Part shown: positions 24,220-31,925 of the stretch, piece by piece
How the letters are laid out: every line of letters starts with the position of its first letter
Numbering within the stretch: position 1 is the stretch's first letter
Assembly: GCA_903920865.1 (NCBI GenBank)
Contig: CAIXNN010000055.1
Location: forward strand, 1 to 35,535
Source: an uncultured Actinomycetes bacterium
Lineage (GTDB): Bacteria > Actinomycetota > Actinomycetes > UBA12327
Direction: 5' to 3'
DNA length: 35,535 bases
Notes under the pieces: generated by a model
The model's database searches: none
The model's input: the letters and a program-made list of their open reading frames with translations, nothing else
What the model was told of the DNA's origin: nothing
Position numbers and translations under genes: made by a program

Positions 24220-25856
24220 CAGCAGGCCAAGATTCACATAACCCCCTTCGCTGGGATCAGCAGGGCGAAATTATTGATGCTGTTGCTGCGGTGGCCGAGG
24301 GCGAAGATATTCACATCATTTTGGAACGATTGTTGCGTGGTGCTTGGGAAGTCTTGGGGGCTCGATATGGGGCCTTGGGGCTAACAGGCCGGTCAGGGGT
24401 TCCTTATGAGTTCATCCACGTTGGGATGGATGAATCGGTTGTAGCGGGCATGGACCACCCCCCGAAGGGGTTGGGGGTACTCGCTTCGACCGCACATGCT
24501 GAAACCCCGATACGCCTTGATGATTTGACAAAGCATCCCGCGTCGGTCGGCTTTCCGGAAGGCCACCCGCCCATGCACACTTTTGTTGGCGCCCCGATAC
24601 GGCTACGCGGTGAAAGTGTTGGAACGTTCTACTTTACCGAGAAGATGAACGGCGAACCTTTTACTGACGAAGACCTAAGGAGATTGGTCGCCTTTGCCAG
24701 CGTTGCCGGAATTGCCATCGAAAATGCTCGACTATTTGCACGATCGAAACGTCGCGAGGAGTGGCTAAGGGCTTCTAACGAAGTGACTTCTTCACTGCTT
24801 TTGGAAAGGGAATCACAGGAGATCTTGGACTTAGTTGCTCGTCGAGCTGTGATGTGCGCGCGGGCTGATGGGGTCGCCATCATGTTGGAAGATTCCAATG
24901 GGCGCATGGTGGTTCAAAGTGCATTGGGTGAATACACTGATGGTTTCCAGGGCATAGTGGCTGACGATTCATGGAAGTACTCCATGCACGCCCGATCATC
25001 GGGGCAACCGGTGGTCATTGATGACTTGGGAGCCCTTGGTGATGGGGAGGATCCCAACTTCCGAAACCTCGGCACGGCAGTGCTCTTGCCGTTAGTTGCC
25101 GCTGGAGAAACCTTTGGCGCTATTGCATTGATCCGCAATCATGGCCGCGGTAAATGGGACGACGAAGACATCAAATTCGCCGAAGCCTTCGCGGGACAAA
25201 CAGCCGTTGCCATGGTGCTAGCTCGGGCGCAACGAGAACAAGAGCGCCTGGCAATTTACGTCGATCGTGACCGCATCGCACGTGACCTTCACGACTTGGT
25301 GATTCAGAGACTGTTTGCCACTGGGTTGACCTTGCAAACAGTGCAGCGCCGAAACGATGTGCCACTGGAAGTTGCGACCAAAGTTGACAATGTTGTCGGC
25401 GAGCTTGATGCCACGGTTCGTGAGATTCGGCAAACGATTTTTGAATTGGCGCATAACGATTCGCAATCCTCATCCTTGCGGCCGCGTGTGATTCGTGAGG
25501 TAGCCACGGCAAGTGAGAGTCTGGGATTTCAACCCCACGTATTGTTTGAAGGTCCGCTTGACTCTGTTGTGCCATCCACCGTTGTAGAGCATCTCGTTGC
25601 GGCCCTGAGGGAAGCGTTATCGAATGTGGTTAAACACGCTAGGGCTAGCTGGGTGGATATTCGCCTTGAGTTACTCGGAGACGATGTTGTCCTCACCGTT
25701 GAAGATGACGGTGTTGGCATTTTCCCGACTCATCGCCGAAGCGGTATCAAGAATTTGGAGCAGCGAGCCAGCGAACTCGGTGGTTCAAGTGACATTGAAG
25801 CAACGCGCCCAGACGGCTCCGGTACGCGCCTTATTTGGCGAGCCAGCATCCTCTAG
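24216..25856 (+). CDS. DevS/DosT-like GAF-GAF sensor histidine kinase
   Basis: The 546-aa cytoplasmic kinase has GAF-A (about 28-178), GAF-B (about 196-340), a HisKA_3 dimerisation segment with RDRIARDLHDLVIQRLF (phospho-His 359) and an HATPase domain (EALSNVVKHARAS with Asn 470, DDGVGI, GIKNLEQRA). GAF-A contains HPASVGFPEGHPPMHTF, nearly the same as the mycobacterial DevS segment in which the second His is the proximal heme ligand (H149 in DevS, H117 here). A heme-based oxygen/NO/CO or redox sensor is therefore likely. The GTG start overlaps the pat-like stop. The partner regulator lies immediately downstream on the opposite strand, and the two stop codons share CTAG. Confidence 0.92.
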   Translation: MTAGQDSHNPLRWDQQGEIIDAVAAVAEGEDIHIILERLLRGAWEVLGARYGALGLTGRSGVPYEFIHVGMDESVVAGMDHPPKGLGVLASTAHAETPIRLDDLTKHPASVGFPEGHPPMHTFVGAPIRLRGESVGTFYFTEKMNGEPFTDEDLRRLVAFASVAGIAIENARLFARSKRREEWLRASNEVTSSLLLERESQEILDLVARRAVMCARADGVAIMLEDSNGRMVVQSALGEYTDGFQGIVADDSWKYSMHARSSGQPVVIDDLGALGDGEDPNFRNLGTAVLLPLVAAGETFGAIALIRNHGRGKWDDEDIKFAEAFAGQTAVAMVLARAQREQERLAIYVDRDRIARDLHDLVIQRLFATGLTLQTVQRRNDVPLEVATKVDNVVGELDATVREIRQTIFELAHNDSQSSSLRPRVIREVATASESLGFQPHVLFEGPLDSVVPSTVVEHLVAALREALSNVVKHARASWVDIRLELLGDDVVLTVEDDGVGIFPTHRRSGIKNLEQRASELGGSSDIEATRPDGSGTRLIWRASIL

Positions 25857-26494
25857 CGCTTGCTCACCTGTCGCCGAGCAACAAATGCTGCAGCTTGCGT
25901 ACGACGTTCCATCCCTAACTTGGCAAGAAGCGAAGATACGTAATTCTTCACGGTTTTTTCAGCAAGGAACAAGGTCTGACCAATTTGGCGGTTCGTCATA
26001 CCTTCGCCGATCAGATCCAAAATCTTTCGTTCCTGCTCGGTCAAGGCTGCGACTGCATCATCTTCCTTGTGTGGGGTGCGCAGACGCTCCATAACGCGTT
26101 GGGTGGCCATCGGATCAAGCAGCGATTTTCCGGAAGCGATAGTTCGAATAGCTTCGAGCAAGTCAGTGCCTTGGATGTCCTTGAGAACATAGCCAGTGGC
26201 CCCAGCCATGATGGCGTCAAACAGTGCCTCGTCGTCGGCGTAGGAAGTTAGCATCAAACATTGAGTTTGAGGCAAGTCGTTGCGAATATCGCGGCAGACC
26301 TCAACGCCATTTCCATCGGGTAGGCGGACATCAAGTACCGCAATGTCAGGTTTGACCTGTGGAATGCGTGTCAGCGCTTCGGCGGCAGTTCCGGCTTCGC
26401 CGACCACTTCCATGTCAGGTTCAGCTGAAACTAGATCTATCAAGCCCCGTCGAACAACTTCATGGTCGTCCATGATGAAAACTTTGATACTCAT
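25853..26494 (-). CDS. DevR-like NarL/LuxR-family response regulator
   Basis: The 213-aa protein has a receiver domain (MSIKVFIMDDHEVVRRGL, phospho-Asp 55 in AVLDVRLPDGNG, LTSYADDEALFDAIMAGATGYVLKD) and a C-terminal HTH (LTEQERKILDLIGEGMTNRQIGQTLFLAEKTVKNYVSSLLAKLGMERRTQAA). This recognition region is almost identical to what I know of mycobacterial DevR/DosR, the hypoxia/dormancy regulator. The gene lies convergent to the DevS-like kinase and is the second gene of a unit with an SDR gene: the SDR stop overlaps its start by 4 nt (ATGA). A DevR-like function in oxygen limitation is inferred from the pair. Confidence 0.93.
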   Translation of the reverse strand: MSIKVFIMDDHEVVRRGLIDLVSAEPDMEVVGEAGTAAEALTRIPQVKPDIAVLDVRLPDGNGVEVCRDIRNDLPQTQCLMLTSYADDEALFDAIMAGATGYVLKDIQGTDLLEAIRTIASGKSLLDPMATQRVMERLRTPHKEDDAVAALTEQERKILDLIGEGMTNRQIGQTLFLAEKTVKNYVSSLLAKLGMERRTQAAAFVARRQVSKR

Positions 26495-27219
26495 CCTTGG
26501 TACCCCGTAACTGGTTGTAATGCTTGAATGCCGACCGGAATTTCGGCCTGCACGGTAAAGATCGTTCCTGGTTCCTGATGTTGTAAGGATGCAAGGTGCG
26601 CCTGCGCAACTTCAATAGCATCAATGACTTTGAAACCCATTTGGCGCATTCGCTCGCCTCCACCCGGTCCGAGAATCGGAGTGTCCACAAGACCTGGACA
26701 CACTCCATTCAGAATGACCCCTTTTTCGAATAAAGATGGTGCGATTGACCGAATCCATCCAATCGTTGCCCATTTGGACGCCCCATAGATAGGACTTTGG
26801 ACATGGGCCGCAAGTCCCGCAATGGACGAAGTCACTGAAATCGCCCCTCCGCGATCGGCCATGGAGCGGAAAAGCTCGCGTGTTCCGTAGAAAACTCCAC
26901 CAATGTTGGTGTCCATGACTGTTTCGAAGAGTTCATCAGGAACCTCGCGTAAGTCCTCAAAACGAGCCCCGGCACCGGCATTGAGGACAGCGAAATCCCA
27001 TGGGCGGCTGGCGGCAATGGCAACCCATGCGGCGGAGTCTCGAACATCGAGGTGCTGGTAGTCGGCGCCGATTTCAGCTGCAACGGGTGCACCGAGTTCA
27101 TCGTTGATATCGGTGATCAGGACGTGGGCACCTTCGTTGCGAAGCAAGCGCGCGGTTGCTTCGCCGATTCCACTGGCAGCGCCAGTAACCAAGACTTGCT
27201 TACCAGTGAAAGCGCTCAT
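26491..27219 (-). CDS. Short-chain dehydrogenase/reductase (SDR)
   Basis: The start is ATG 27219 (GAGGAC about 5 nt upstream); the ORF-track start at 27477 runs through a divergent gene. The 242-aa protein has the Rossmann motif TGAASGIG (residues 10-17), DVRD, NAGAG, the catalytic Ser in SVTSSIAG, and YGASK with catalytic Tyr and Lys, then CPGLVDTPIL. The short Asp-containing second strand (ITDIND) favours NAD(H). The substrate is unknown. It is translationally coupled to the devR-like gene downstream, so the SDR and regulator share a transcript. Confidence 0.9.
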   Translation of the reverse strand: MSAFTGKQVLVTGAASGIGEATARLLRNEGAHVLITDINDELGAPVAAEIGADYQHLDVRDSAAWVAIAASRPWDFAVLNAGAGARFEDLREVPDELFETVMDTNIGGVFYGTRELFRSMADRGGAISVTSSIAGLAAHVQSPIYGASKWATIGWIRSIAPSLFEKGVILNGVCPGLVDTPILGPGGGERMRQMGFKVIDAIEVAQAHLASLQHQEPGTIFTVQAEIPVGIQALQPVTGYQG

Positions 27220-27232
27220 GGATGTCCTCGGT

Positions 27233-27281
27233 GTAGTTGTTCCTTTGTAACTACCGTACCCACTACAGCAGGCCATATCCT
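27233..27281. promoter_or_regulatory. Divergent promoter region with an inverted repeat and leaderless -10
   Basis: GTAGTT (27233-27238) and AACTAC (27249-27254) form an inverted repeat with a 10-bp spacer between the SDR and acyl-CoA synthetase genes, a possible operator. TATCCT at 27276-27281 lies 6 nt before the GTG of the synthetase and fits a leaderless -10. The repeat does not match the DevR box I know. Confidence 0.4.
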
Positions 27282-27287
27282 TTAAAC

Positions 27288-28733
27288 GTGAGTGCGAAGT
27301 CGTTGCCCCAAGCCTGGGAACAGGTATGGCGAGCTGCGCCGGAAGCGGTGGTGCTGATCGATAGATCGGGACAGATGTATTCAGCGCAAGAGGTGCTGGC
27401 CGAAAGTTCTCAGCGTGCAGCCTCGCTAGCCGCCAGTGGTGTGCGCAGTGGAGCCCGTGTGTTGATGTCGTGCTCACCGAGTGTTGATTTGATCTTGACC
27501 TACATCGCGATGATGCGTTTAGGGGTGACGATCGTGCCGGCTAACACTGGATACACCGATCGCGAACTTGAATACATTGTTGATGATGCCAAGCCGGTTG
27601 CCGCCGTCGTTGATGAACCAGCCAAGCTCCGGTGGCTTGAGCGCCACGGTGTCGAGATGGTGATCGGGCCGGCCCTTGACCTTCCGCAGGCTCCGGTCAC
27701 TGGTGACTTACCTGCGGTTGATGCCACCTCAGCGGCCTTCATCGCCTATACCTCTGGAACCACGGGTGCACCCAAAGGTGCGGTGTTGACGCACGCCAAT
27801 TTGTTAGCGGGTTCACAGAGCCTCAAGCAGGAGTGGCAGTGGACAGCTTCCGATCGCTTGGTCATGGCGTTGCCCCTGTTTCACATGCACGGATTGGGTA
27901 TTTGCCTTAATACCTTGTTGTTAGCGGGCGGCAGTTCTGTCGTCCTAGAGAAATTCACCGTCGATGGGGTCTTTGATGCGATCGCTGAATTTAACGCCAC
28001 CATGTTTTCTGGCGTGCCCACGATGTATTCGCGTATCGCCGCCTCTGATCGAGTCACCGAATTGGCATCGCTGCGCGTGGCTATGAGCGGCTCCGCTCCG
28101 TTGCCGATATCGGTGTGGAATCGCATCGCTAAACGCAGCGGGGTTCATATCCTTGAACGTTATGGGATGACCGAGACGGTGGTCCTCACGTCAAACCCAG
28201 TTGATGGAATACGCAAAGCGGGAACTGTCGGTCGGCCCATACCTGGCGTTGAGCTGCGATTGGGTGAAGGTGATGCAGTCGAAGTGCGCGGCGCGAATGT
28301 ATTTAGTGGGTACCTTGACCGCCCGCACGCAACCGAAGCGGCCTTTGCCGCGGATGGGTGGTTTCGCACCGGTGATGTGGGTTCTATCGATGAGGATGGC
28401 TACCTCAGTTTGGTTGGGCGAACGAGCGAATTGATCATCACTGGTGGATACAACGTCTATCCACGCGAACTAGAAGACATTCTTCGTGAGCACCCCTTGG
28501 TTGTAGATGTTGCCGTAGTTGGTACCCCCGATGAGGAATGGGGAGAGATAGTCACCGGCTATGTCGTGCTTGATGAATCGGCATCTGCATATTCATCGTG
28601 GCGGGATACTTTGATGTCGCACGCTGCTGAGCGTTTGGCGCCCTACAAAGTCCCGCGCATTTGGCATCGAGTTCGTGACCTGCCTCGCAACGCGATGGGC
28701 AAAGTGGTGCGGTCGGAACTGACTCCTCCCTAG
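27288..28733 (+). CDS. AMP-forming acyl-CoA synthetase, MatB-like
   Basis: The enzyme activates a carboxylic acid to acyl-AMP and then acyl-CoA. I choose GTG 27288 (481 aa) because TATCCT lies 6 nt upstream; the ORF-track start at 27237 adds residues unlike the family. Motifs: AYTSGTTGAPKGAVLTHANL (P-loop), ALPLFHMHGLG, GVPTMYSRIA, ERYGMTET, RTGDVGSIDEDGYL, GRTSELIITGGYNVYPRELED, and the catalytic lysine in NAMGKVVR near the end. Length and segments such as EWQWTASDRLVMALPLFHMHGL and ILERYGMTET resemble Streptomyces malonyl-CoA ligase MatB, so a short dicarboxylic or branched acid is possible. The next gene starts 21 nt downstream but has its own leaderless -10. Confidence 0.9.
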   Translation: MSAKSLPQAWEQVWRAAPEAVVLIDRSGQMYSAQEVLAESSQRAASLAASGVRSGARVLMSCSPSVDLILTYIAMMRLGVTIVPANTGYTDRELEYIVDDAKPVAAVVDEPAKLRWLERHGVEMVIGPALDLPQAPVTGDLPAVDATSAAFIAYTSGTTGAPKGAVLTHANLLAGSQSLKQEWQWTASDRLVMALPLFHMHGLGICLNTLLLAGGSSVVLEKFTVDGVFDAIAEFNATMFSGVPTMYSRIAASDRVTELASLRVAMSGSAPLPISVWNRIAKRSGVHILERYGMTETVVLTSNPVDGIRKAGTVGRPIPGVELRLGEGDAVEVRGANVFSGYLDRPHATEAAFAADGWFRTGDVGSIDEDGYLSLVGRTSELIITGGYNVYPRELEDILREHPLVVDVAVVGTPDEEWGEIVTGYVVLDESASAYSSWRDTLMSHAAERLAPYKVPRIWHRVRDLPRNAMGKVVRSELTPP

Positions 28734-28742
28734 CCCAAGCCC

Positions 28743-28748
28743 TAGATT
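28743..28748 (+). promoter_or_regulatory. -10 element of a probable leaderless promoter for the nitrilase-family gene
   Basis: TAGATT matches TANNNT and lies exactly 6 nt before the ATG at 28755, inside the 21-nt gap after the synthetase gene. No Shine-Dalgarno is present in that gap. Confidence 0.5.
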
Positions 28749-28754
28749 GTTCCC

Positions 28755-29591
28755 ATGAGCACTCGGGTGGGCCTTCTTCAGCTACAGGTGGACTCTGCTG
28801 ACGGAGTGGACCAGCGGATTGACCGCGCTATGAGTCTTGTGGAGAAAATCCTGGCCGGTGCGAACGTGGAACTGCCGGTCGTTGCTGCTGAGGGCACTGA
28901 TCTCTCCGCAAGCGTTGAATTCCTAGTTCTTCCAGAATTGTGGACTGTGGGCGCGCTGGACTCCGAGGCGATGCTGGCTGCCCCACTTTCCATTGATGGA
29001 TCAGTGGTTAAAGCCTTTGCTGAGTTGGCGGCAAAATATTCGGTGTGGTTGCACTTAGGTTCAATTCCTGAAGTTGATGGCGATCAACGTTTTAATACAT
29101 CCATCGTTTTTGGTCCAGACGGAGTAATTGCCGCTACGTATCGCAAGATTCACCTCTTTGGGTTTGATTCCGGTGAGGCTGCAATGCTTACATCGGGCAC
29201 CCAGATTGTGTGTGTGCCCACCGCGATTGGCGCGACAGGTTTGTCCACCTGTTATGACGTTCGCTTTCCAGAACTGTATAGGCAGCAACTTGATGCTGGT
29301 GCTGAGAGTTTTGTCATCCCGGCCGGCTGGCCGTTGGCACGCATTGAACACTGGCGAACCTTGCTCAAATCTCGCTCGATTGAAAACTTGGCATGGACGC
29401 TGGGGTGTAACCAAGTCGGAACCCAAGCCGGAGTTGTGTTGGGCGGGGCATCCGCGGTGGTCAACCCTTGGGGAGAGGTGCTTGTTGAGGCTCCCGCGGA
29501 CCAAGAGTGTTTAGTTCTCGCCGATGTTGATGTTGAGCTTGTGCACGCTACGCGTAGTCGCTTTCCGGTTTTACGAGACCGCAAACTCTAG
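28755..29591 (+). CDS. Carbon-nitrogen hydrolase (nitrilase superfamily, omega-amidase-like)
   Basis: The 278-aa protein carries the Glu-Lys-Cys triad of the superfamily: FLVLPELW (Glu), ATYRKIHLFGFDSGE (Lys) and STCYDVRFPELYRQQ (Cys), with the second Glu region NLAWTLGCNQVG and SAVVNPWGEVL typical of the branch containing Nit2 omega-amidases and N-carbamoyl/amide hydrolases. It probably hydrolyses a small amide in the cytoplasm; the substrate is open. Its stop codon TAG is part of the TAGGAGG ribosome-binding site of the next gene. Confidence 0.9.
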   Translation: MSTRVGLLQLQVDSADGVDQRIDRAMSLVEKILAGANVELPVVAAEGTDLSASVEFLVLPELWTVGALDSEAMLAAPLSIDGSVVKAFAELAAKYSVWLHLGSIPEVDGDQRFNTSIVFGPDGVIAATYRKIHLFGFDSGEAAMLTSGTQIVCVPTAIGATGLSTCYDVRFPELYRQQLDAGAESFVIPAGWPLARIEHWRTLLKSRSIENLAWTLGCNQVGTQAGVVLGGASAVVNPWGEVLVEAPADQECLVLADVDVELVHATRSRFPVLRDRKL

Positions 29592-29604
29592 GAGGGTCAA
29601 AGTT

Positions 29605-30483
29605 ATGAAGCGTTCAACCATGCAGGTTTGTACGGCCGTACTTTTCGTGGCGCTGGCATCTGCGTTGGCCGGATGCGGTGGATCGAAAACACCGACAGCG
29701 ACCCCAACAACAGCAGTAAAAGATGCGGCGTTGGCTGCCCAAGTATCAACGGAATTGAGGGGCCGAACACTGACGGTGGGAACCGATGCAGCGTTGCCGC
29801 CATCGGAGTTTCTTGATCCAGGTAGTAAGGAATTCGTTGGATCAGACATTGATCTGATGAACGCAATCGCGTCGGTGCTTGATCTGAGGATCGCTTACAA
29901 GAATGTGCCCTTCGCAACGATTGTTCAAGGTGTACAAAAGGGAGCCTTCGATCTCGGCATCTCCTCCATTTACGACACCCAAGCCCGAGAGGAGAGCGTT
30001 GATTTCGCGACCTACTTCCAGGCCGGTGGTGGCATTTATGTCAAAACAGGAACTGAACTTTCTACAACGTCTCAGTTGTGTGGCAAGACAGTGGAAGTTC
30101 TAGCTGGCACTGTCTATGTTGACACGTTAAAAACCCTGACCGCCAACTGTAAAGAGGGCGATGACATCACGATTCGACAAGTTCCACGTCAAGCTGATGC
30201 AACCAATGATGTTCTCAGTGGCAAGGCTTTTGCCAGCCTCATTGATGAACCAGTTGCCCGGTGGATTGTGAAGCAATCAGGTGCCAAGCTGGCGGTCGTT
30301 GGTCCGGCCCTTGGCGTCAAGCCGTATGGCATTGCCGTTGCGAAGGACAGTGGACTAGCTGAGCCACTAAACGCTGCGATCAATGCATTAATCAAGCAGG
30401 GAACCTATGGCGCAATTCTTCAAAAGTGGGGTTTGTCCTCAGATGCTATTAAGGAGTCGGTAGTCAATGGTGCGATTGAATAG
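29605..30483 (+). CDS. Polar amino acid-binding lipoprotein (SBP family 3), first of two
   Basis: The start is ATG 29605 (GGAGGG 9 nt upstream); the ORF-track start at 29524 lies in the previous gene. The 292-aa protein has a lipoprotein signal with lipobox LAGC, then the family-3 fold: LTVGTDAALPPSEFLDP, FVGSDIDLMNAIASVL, VPFATIVQGVQKGAFDLGISSI, and KPYGIAVAKDSGLAEPLNAAINAL near the end. It binds a small solute, usually an amino acid, outside the membrane. No permease or ATPase gene is adjacent. It is followed by a paralogue overlapping by 17 nt. Confidence 0.92.
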   Translation: MKRSTMQVCTAVLFVALASALAGCGGSKTPTATPTTAVKDAALAAQVSTELRGRTLTVGTDAALPPSEFLDPGSKEFVGSDIDLMNAIASVLDLRIAYKNVPFATIVQGVQKGAFDLGISSIYDTQAREESVDFATYFQAGGGIYVKTGTELSTTSQLCGKTVEVLAGTVYVDTLKTLTANCKEGDDITIRQVPRQADATNDVLSGKAFASLIDEPVARWIVKQSGAKLAVVGPALGVKPYGIAVAKDSGLAEPLNAAINALIKQGTYGAILQKWGLSSDAIKESVVNGAIE

Positions 30484-31387
30484 TCCTGGCACCCTGCCCA
30501 TGCGCCCCGGGTTGGCCACTTCAGGATCAGTAGTTCTCGTCATCGCCGTTGCACTTGTTTTATCGGGTTGTGGCGGCTCAAATAAAGTTGCTTCATCGCC
30601 AACGCAGACCACAGCACCTATTAATGAGAAGTTGGCAAAATCAGTTCCCGCGCGATTTAAAGTCCAGCCACTCATTGTGGCAAGCGATGCGACTTTGGCA
30701 CCGATGGAATTTGTCCAAGGTAAAAAGAAGTACATCGTGGGTGCGGACATCGACATTGCTACTGCGCTTGCTCAAACCCTTGGACTTCGCCTCGTTGTCC
30801 AAAATGTTTCGTTCGCAGACATCATCCCCGGCGTCCGCTCAGGTGCCTATGATCTGGGAGTTTCAAGCGCGACTGTAACCAAGGCGCGGGAAACCAAAGT
30901 GGATTTCGTGTCATATTTTCAAGCAGGTAGTTCGTACTACGTGCGCAAAGGTGCAAGGCAGGTGTCCAAGCCAGCTGACTTGTGCGGACAAACGATTGCG
31001 GTTCAAAGGGGCACCGTGGCTGAGGCACTCGCCGTGAAACAAAAACCCAAGTGTGCCAAGGCTCGTCCGCTAAAGATTGAACGGTTCTCGGGCCAAACGG
31101 CTGCGACTCAGGCAGTCTCCAAAGGTGCGGCAGATGTCACGATCACAGATACCCCTATTGCGACCTGGGCCGTGCGAAATTCAAAGGGCAAACTCACATT
31201 GAGTGGTAAGCCCTTTGGTGTTGCTCCGTATGGGATAGCCATCGCCAAGGGCAGCGGATTAACTGGGCCACTGAACAAAGCGATGAATGAACTTATTGCC
31301 AATGGGGTGTACGACAACATCTTGCTCAAGTGGGGCTTAAACGCTGGGGCGATCGAAAAGTCAGTCATCAATAGCGCAAAGAAGTAA
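30467..31387 (+). CDS. Polar amino acid-binding lipoprotein (SBP family 3), second of two
   Basis: The 306-aa paralogue of the previous gene has lipobox LSGC and the segments LIVASDATLAPMEFVQG, YIVGADIDIATALAQTLGL, VSFADIIPGVRSGAYDLGVSSA, and APYGIAIAKGSGLTGPLNKAMNEL. ATG 30467 is chosen since AAGGAG lies 10 nt upstream, inside the preceding gene; ATG 30500 is an alternative. The pair shares the same layout and even the C-terminal KWGL...I..SV/I ending, so it arose by tandem duplication, with divergence suggesting different ligands. A terminator follows 9 nt after the stop. Confidence 0.92.
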   Translation: MVRLNSPGTLPMRPGLATSGSVVLVIAVALVLSGCGGSNKVASSPTQTTAPINEKLAKSVPARFKVQPLIVASDATLAPMEFVQGKKKYIVGADIDIATALAQTLGLRLVVQNVSFADIIPGVRSGAYDLGVSSATVTKARETKVDFVSYFQAGSSYYVRKGARQVSKPADLCGQTIAVQRGTVAEALAVKQKPKCAKARPLKIERFSGQTAATQAVSKGAADVTITDTPIATWAVRNSKGKLTLSGKPFGVAPYGIAIAKGSGLTGPLNKAMNELIANGVYDNILLKWGLNAGAIEKSVINSAKK

Positions 31388-31396
31388 AAGCAAAAA

Positions 31397-31432
31397 CTAA
31401 AAGGCGCCCAAAGAAATCTGGGCGCCTTTTAG
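31397..31432. terminator. Bidirectional terminator between convergent genes
   Basis: CTAAAAGGCGCCCA (31397-31410) pairs perfectly over 14 bp with TGGGCGCCTTTTAG (31419-31432), with an 8-nt loop and T-run/A-run flanks, so it can end transcripts from both the lipoprotein gene on the plus strand and the DUF5684 gene on the minus strand. Confidence 0.92.
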
Positions 31433-31440
31433 TGTGCAGT

Positions 31441-31830
31441 TTATGCGGCTTGAGCCGTGCCAGCTGGCCCACGGTAGGTCGCATCCCCAGCGCCAAGGAT
31501 CAGTAAGAAGATCCAACTGAGGAAGATCAGGCCGATGGCAAAGCCGGTGCCCTTGGAGAAGCACTGGGCAAGTTCTATGTAAAGAATGATCACCACGATG
31601 AGATTGACAATCGGAATCAAAAGCAGCAACAACCACCAAATTGGCTTGCCAACAATCTTCAGCAAGACGATGGTGTTCCAGATCGGGATGAAGGCAGCTA
31701 CCGGCGACTCGTTCGCCTTCTTGTAGACAAGTGCCAATGGCACACAGGCAATGAGGTAAACGATGAGGATGCCGAGGAAGCTGCCAAGGCCACTACCAGT
31801 GCTAGTGGACTGAGCTAGTTGGATGTGCAT
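31441..31830 (-). CDS. DUF5684-type small membrane protein
   Basis: The 129-aa protein has three to four hydrophobic segments and the pattern of DUF5684: AAFIPIWNTIVLLKIVGKP, WWLLLLLIPIVNLIVVI, ELAQCFSKGTGFAIGLIFL, FLLILGAG and a YRGP end. Members are often encoded beside signal peptidases or in secretion contexts, but the function is unknown. AAGGGA lies about 7 nt before the ATG. It ends at the shared terminator. Confidence 0.85.
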   Translation of the reverse strand: MHIQLAQSTSTGSGLGSFLGILIVYLIACVPLALVYKKANESPVAAFIPIWNTIVLLKIVGKPIWWLLLLLIPIVNLIVVIILYIELAQCFSKGTGFAIGLIFLSWIFLLILGAGDATYRGPAGTAQAA

Positions 31831-31925
31831 ACTGATCCCTTCACTATGTCGAATCTCGACCTAGTTATGGTGCACTTAGATTCGCTCAGCCAAACTCACG
31901 CCACGCCGAACTGCAGGCGAGGTGC

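Noticed and set aside
27220-27477. 86-residue N-terminal extension of the SDR
   Set aside because: It lies entirely over the divergent promoter and acyl-CoA synthetase gene; the Rossmann motif begins 10 residues after ATG 27219.
28778-29584. Several minus-strand ORFs under the nitrilase-family gene
   Set aside because: They have no motifs or starts with ribosome-binding sites, whereas the plus-strand frame carries the full catalytic triad.
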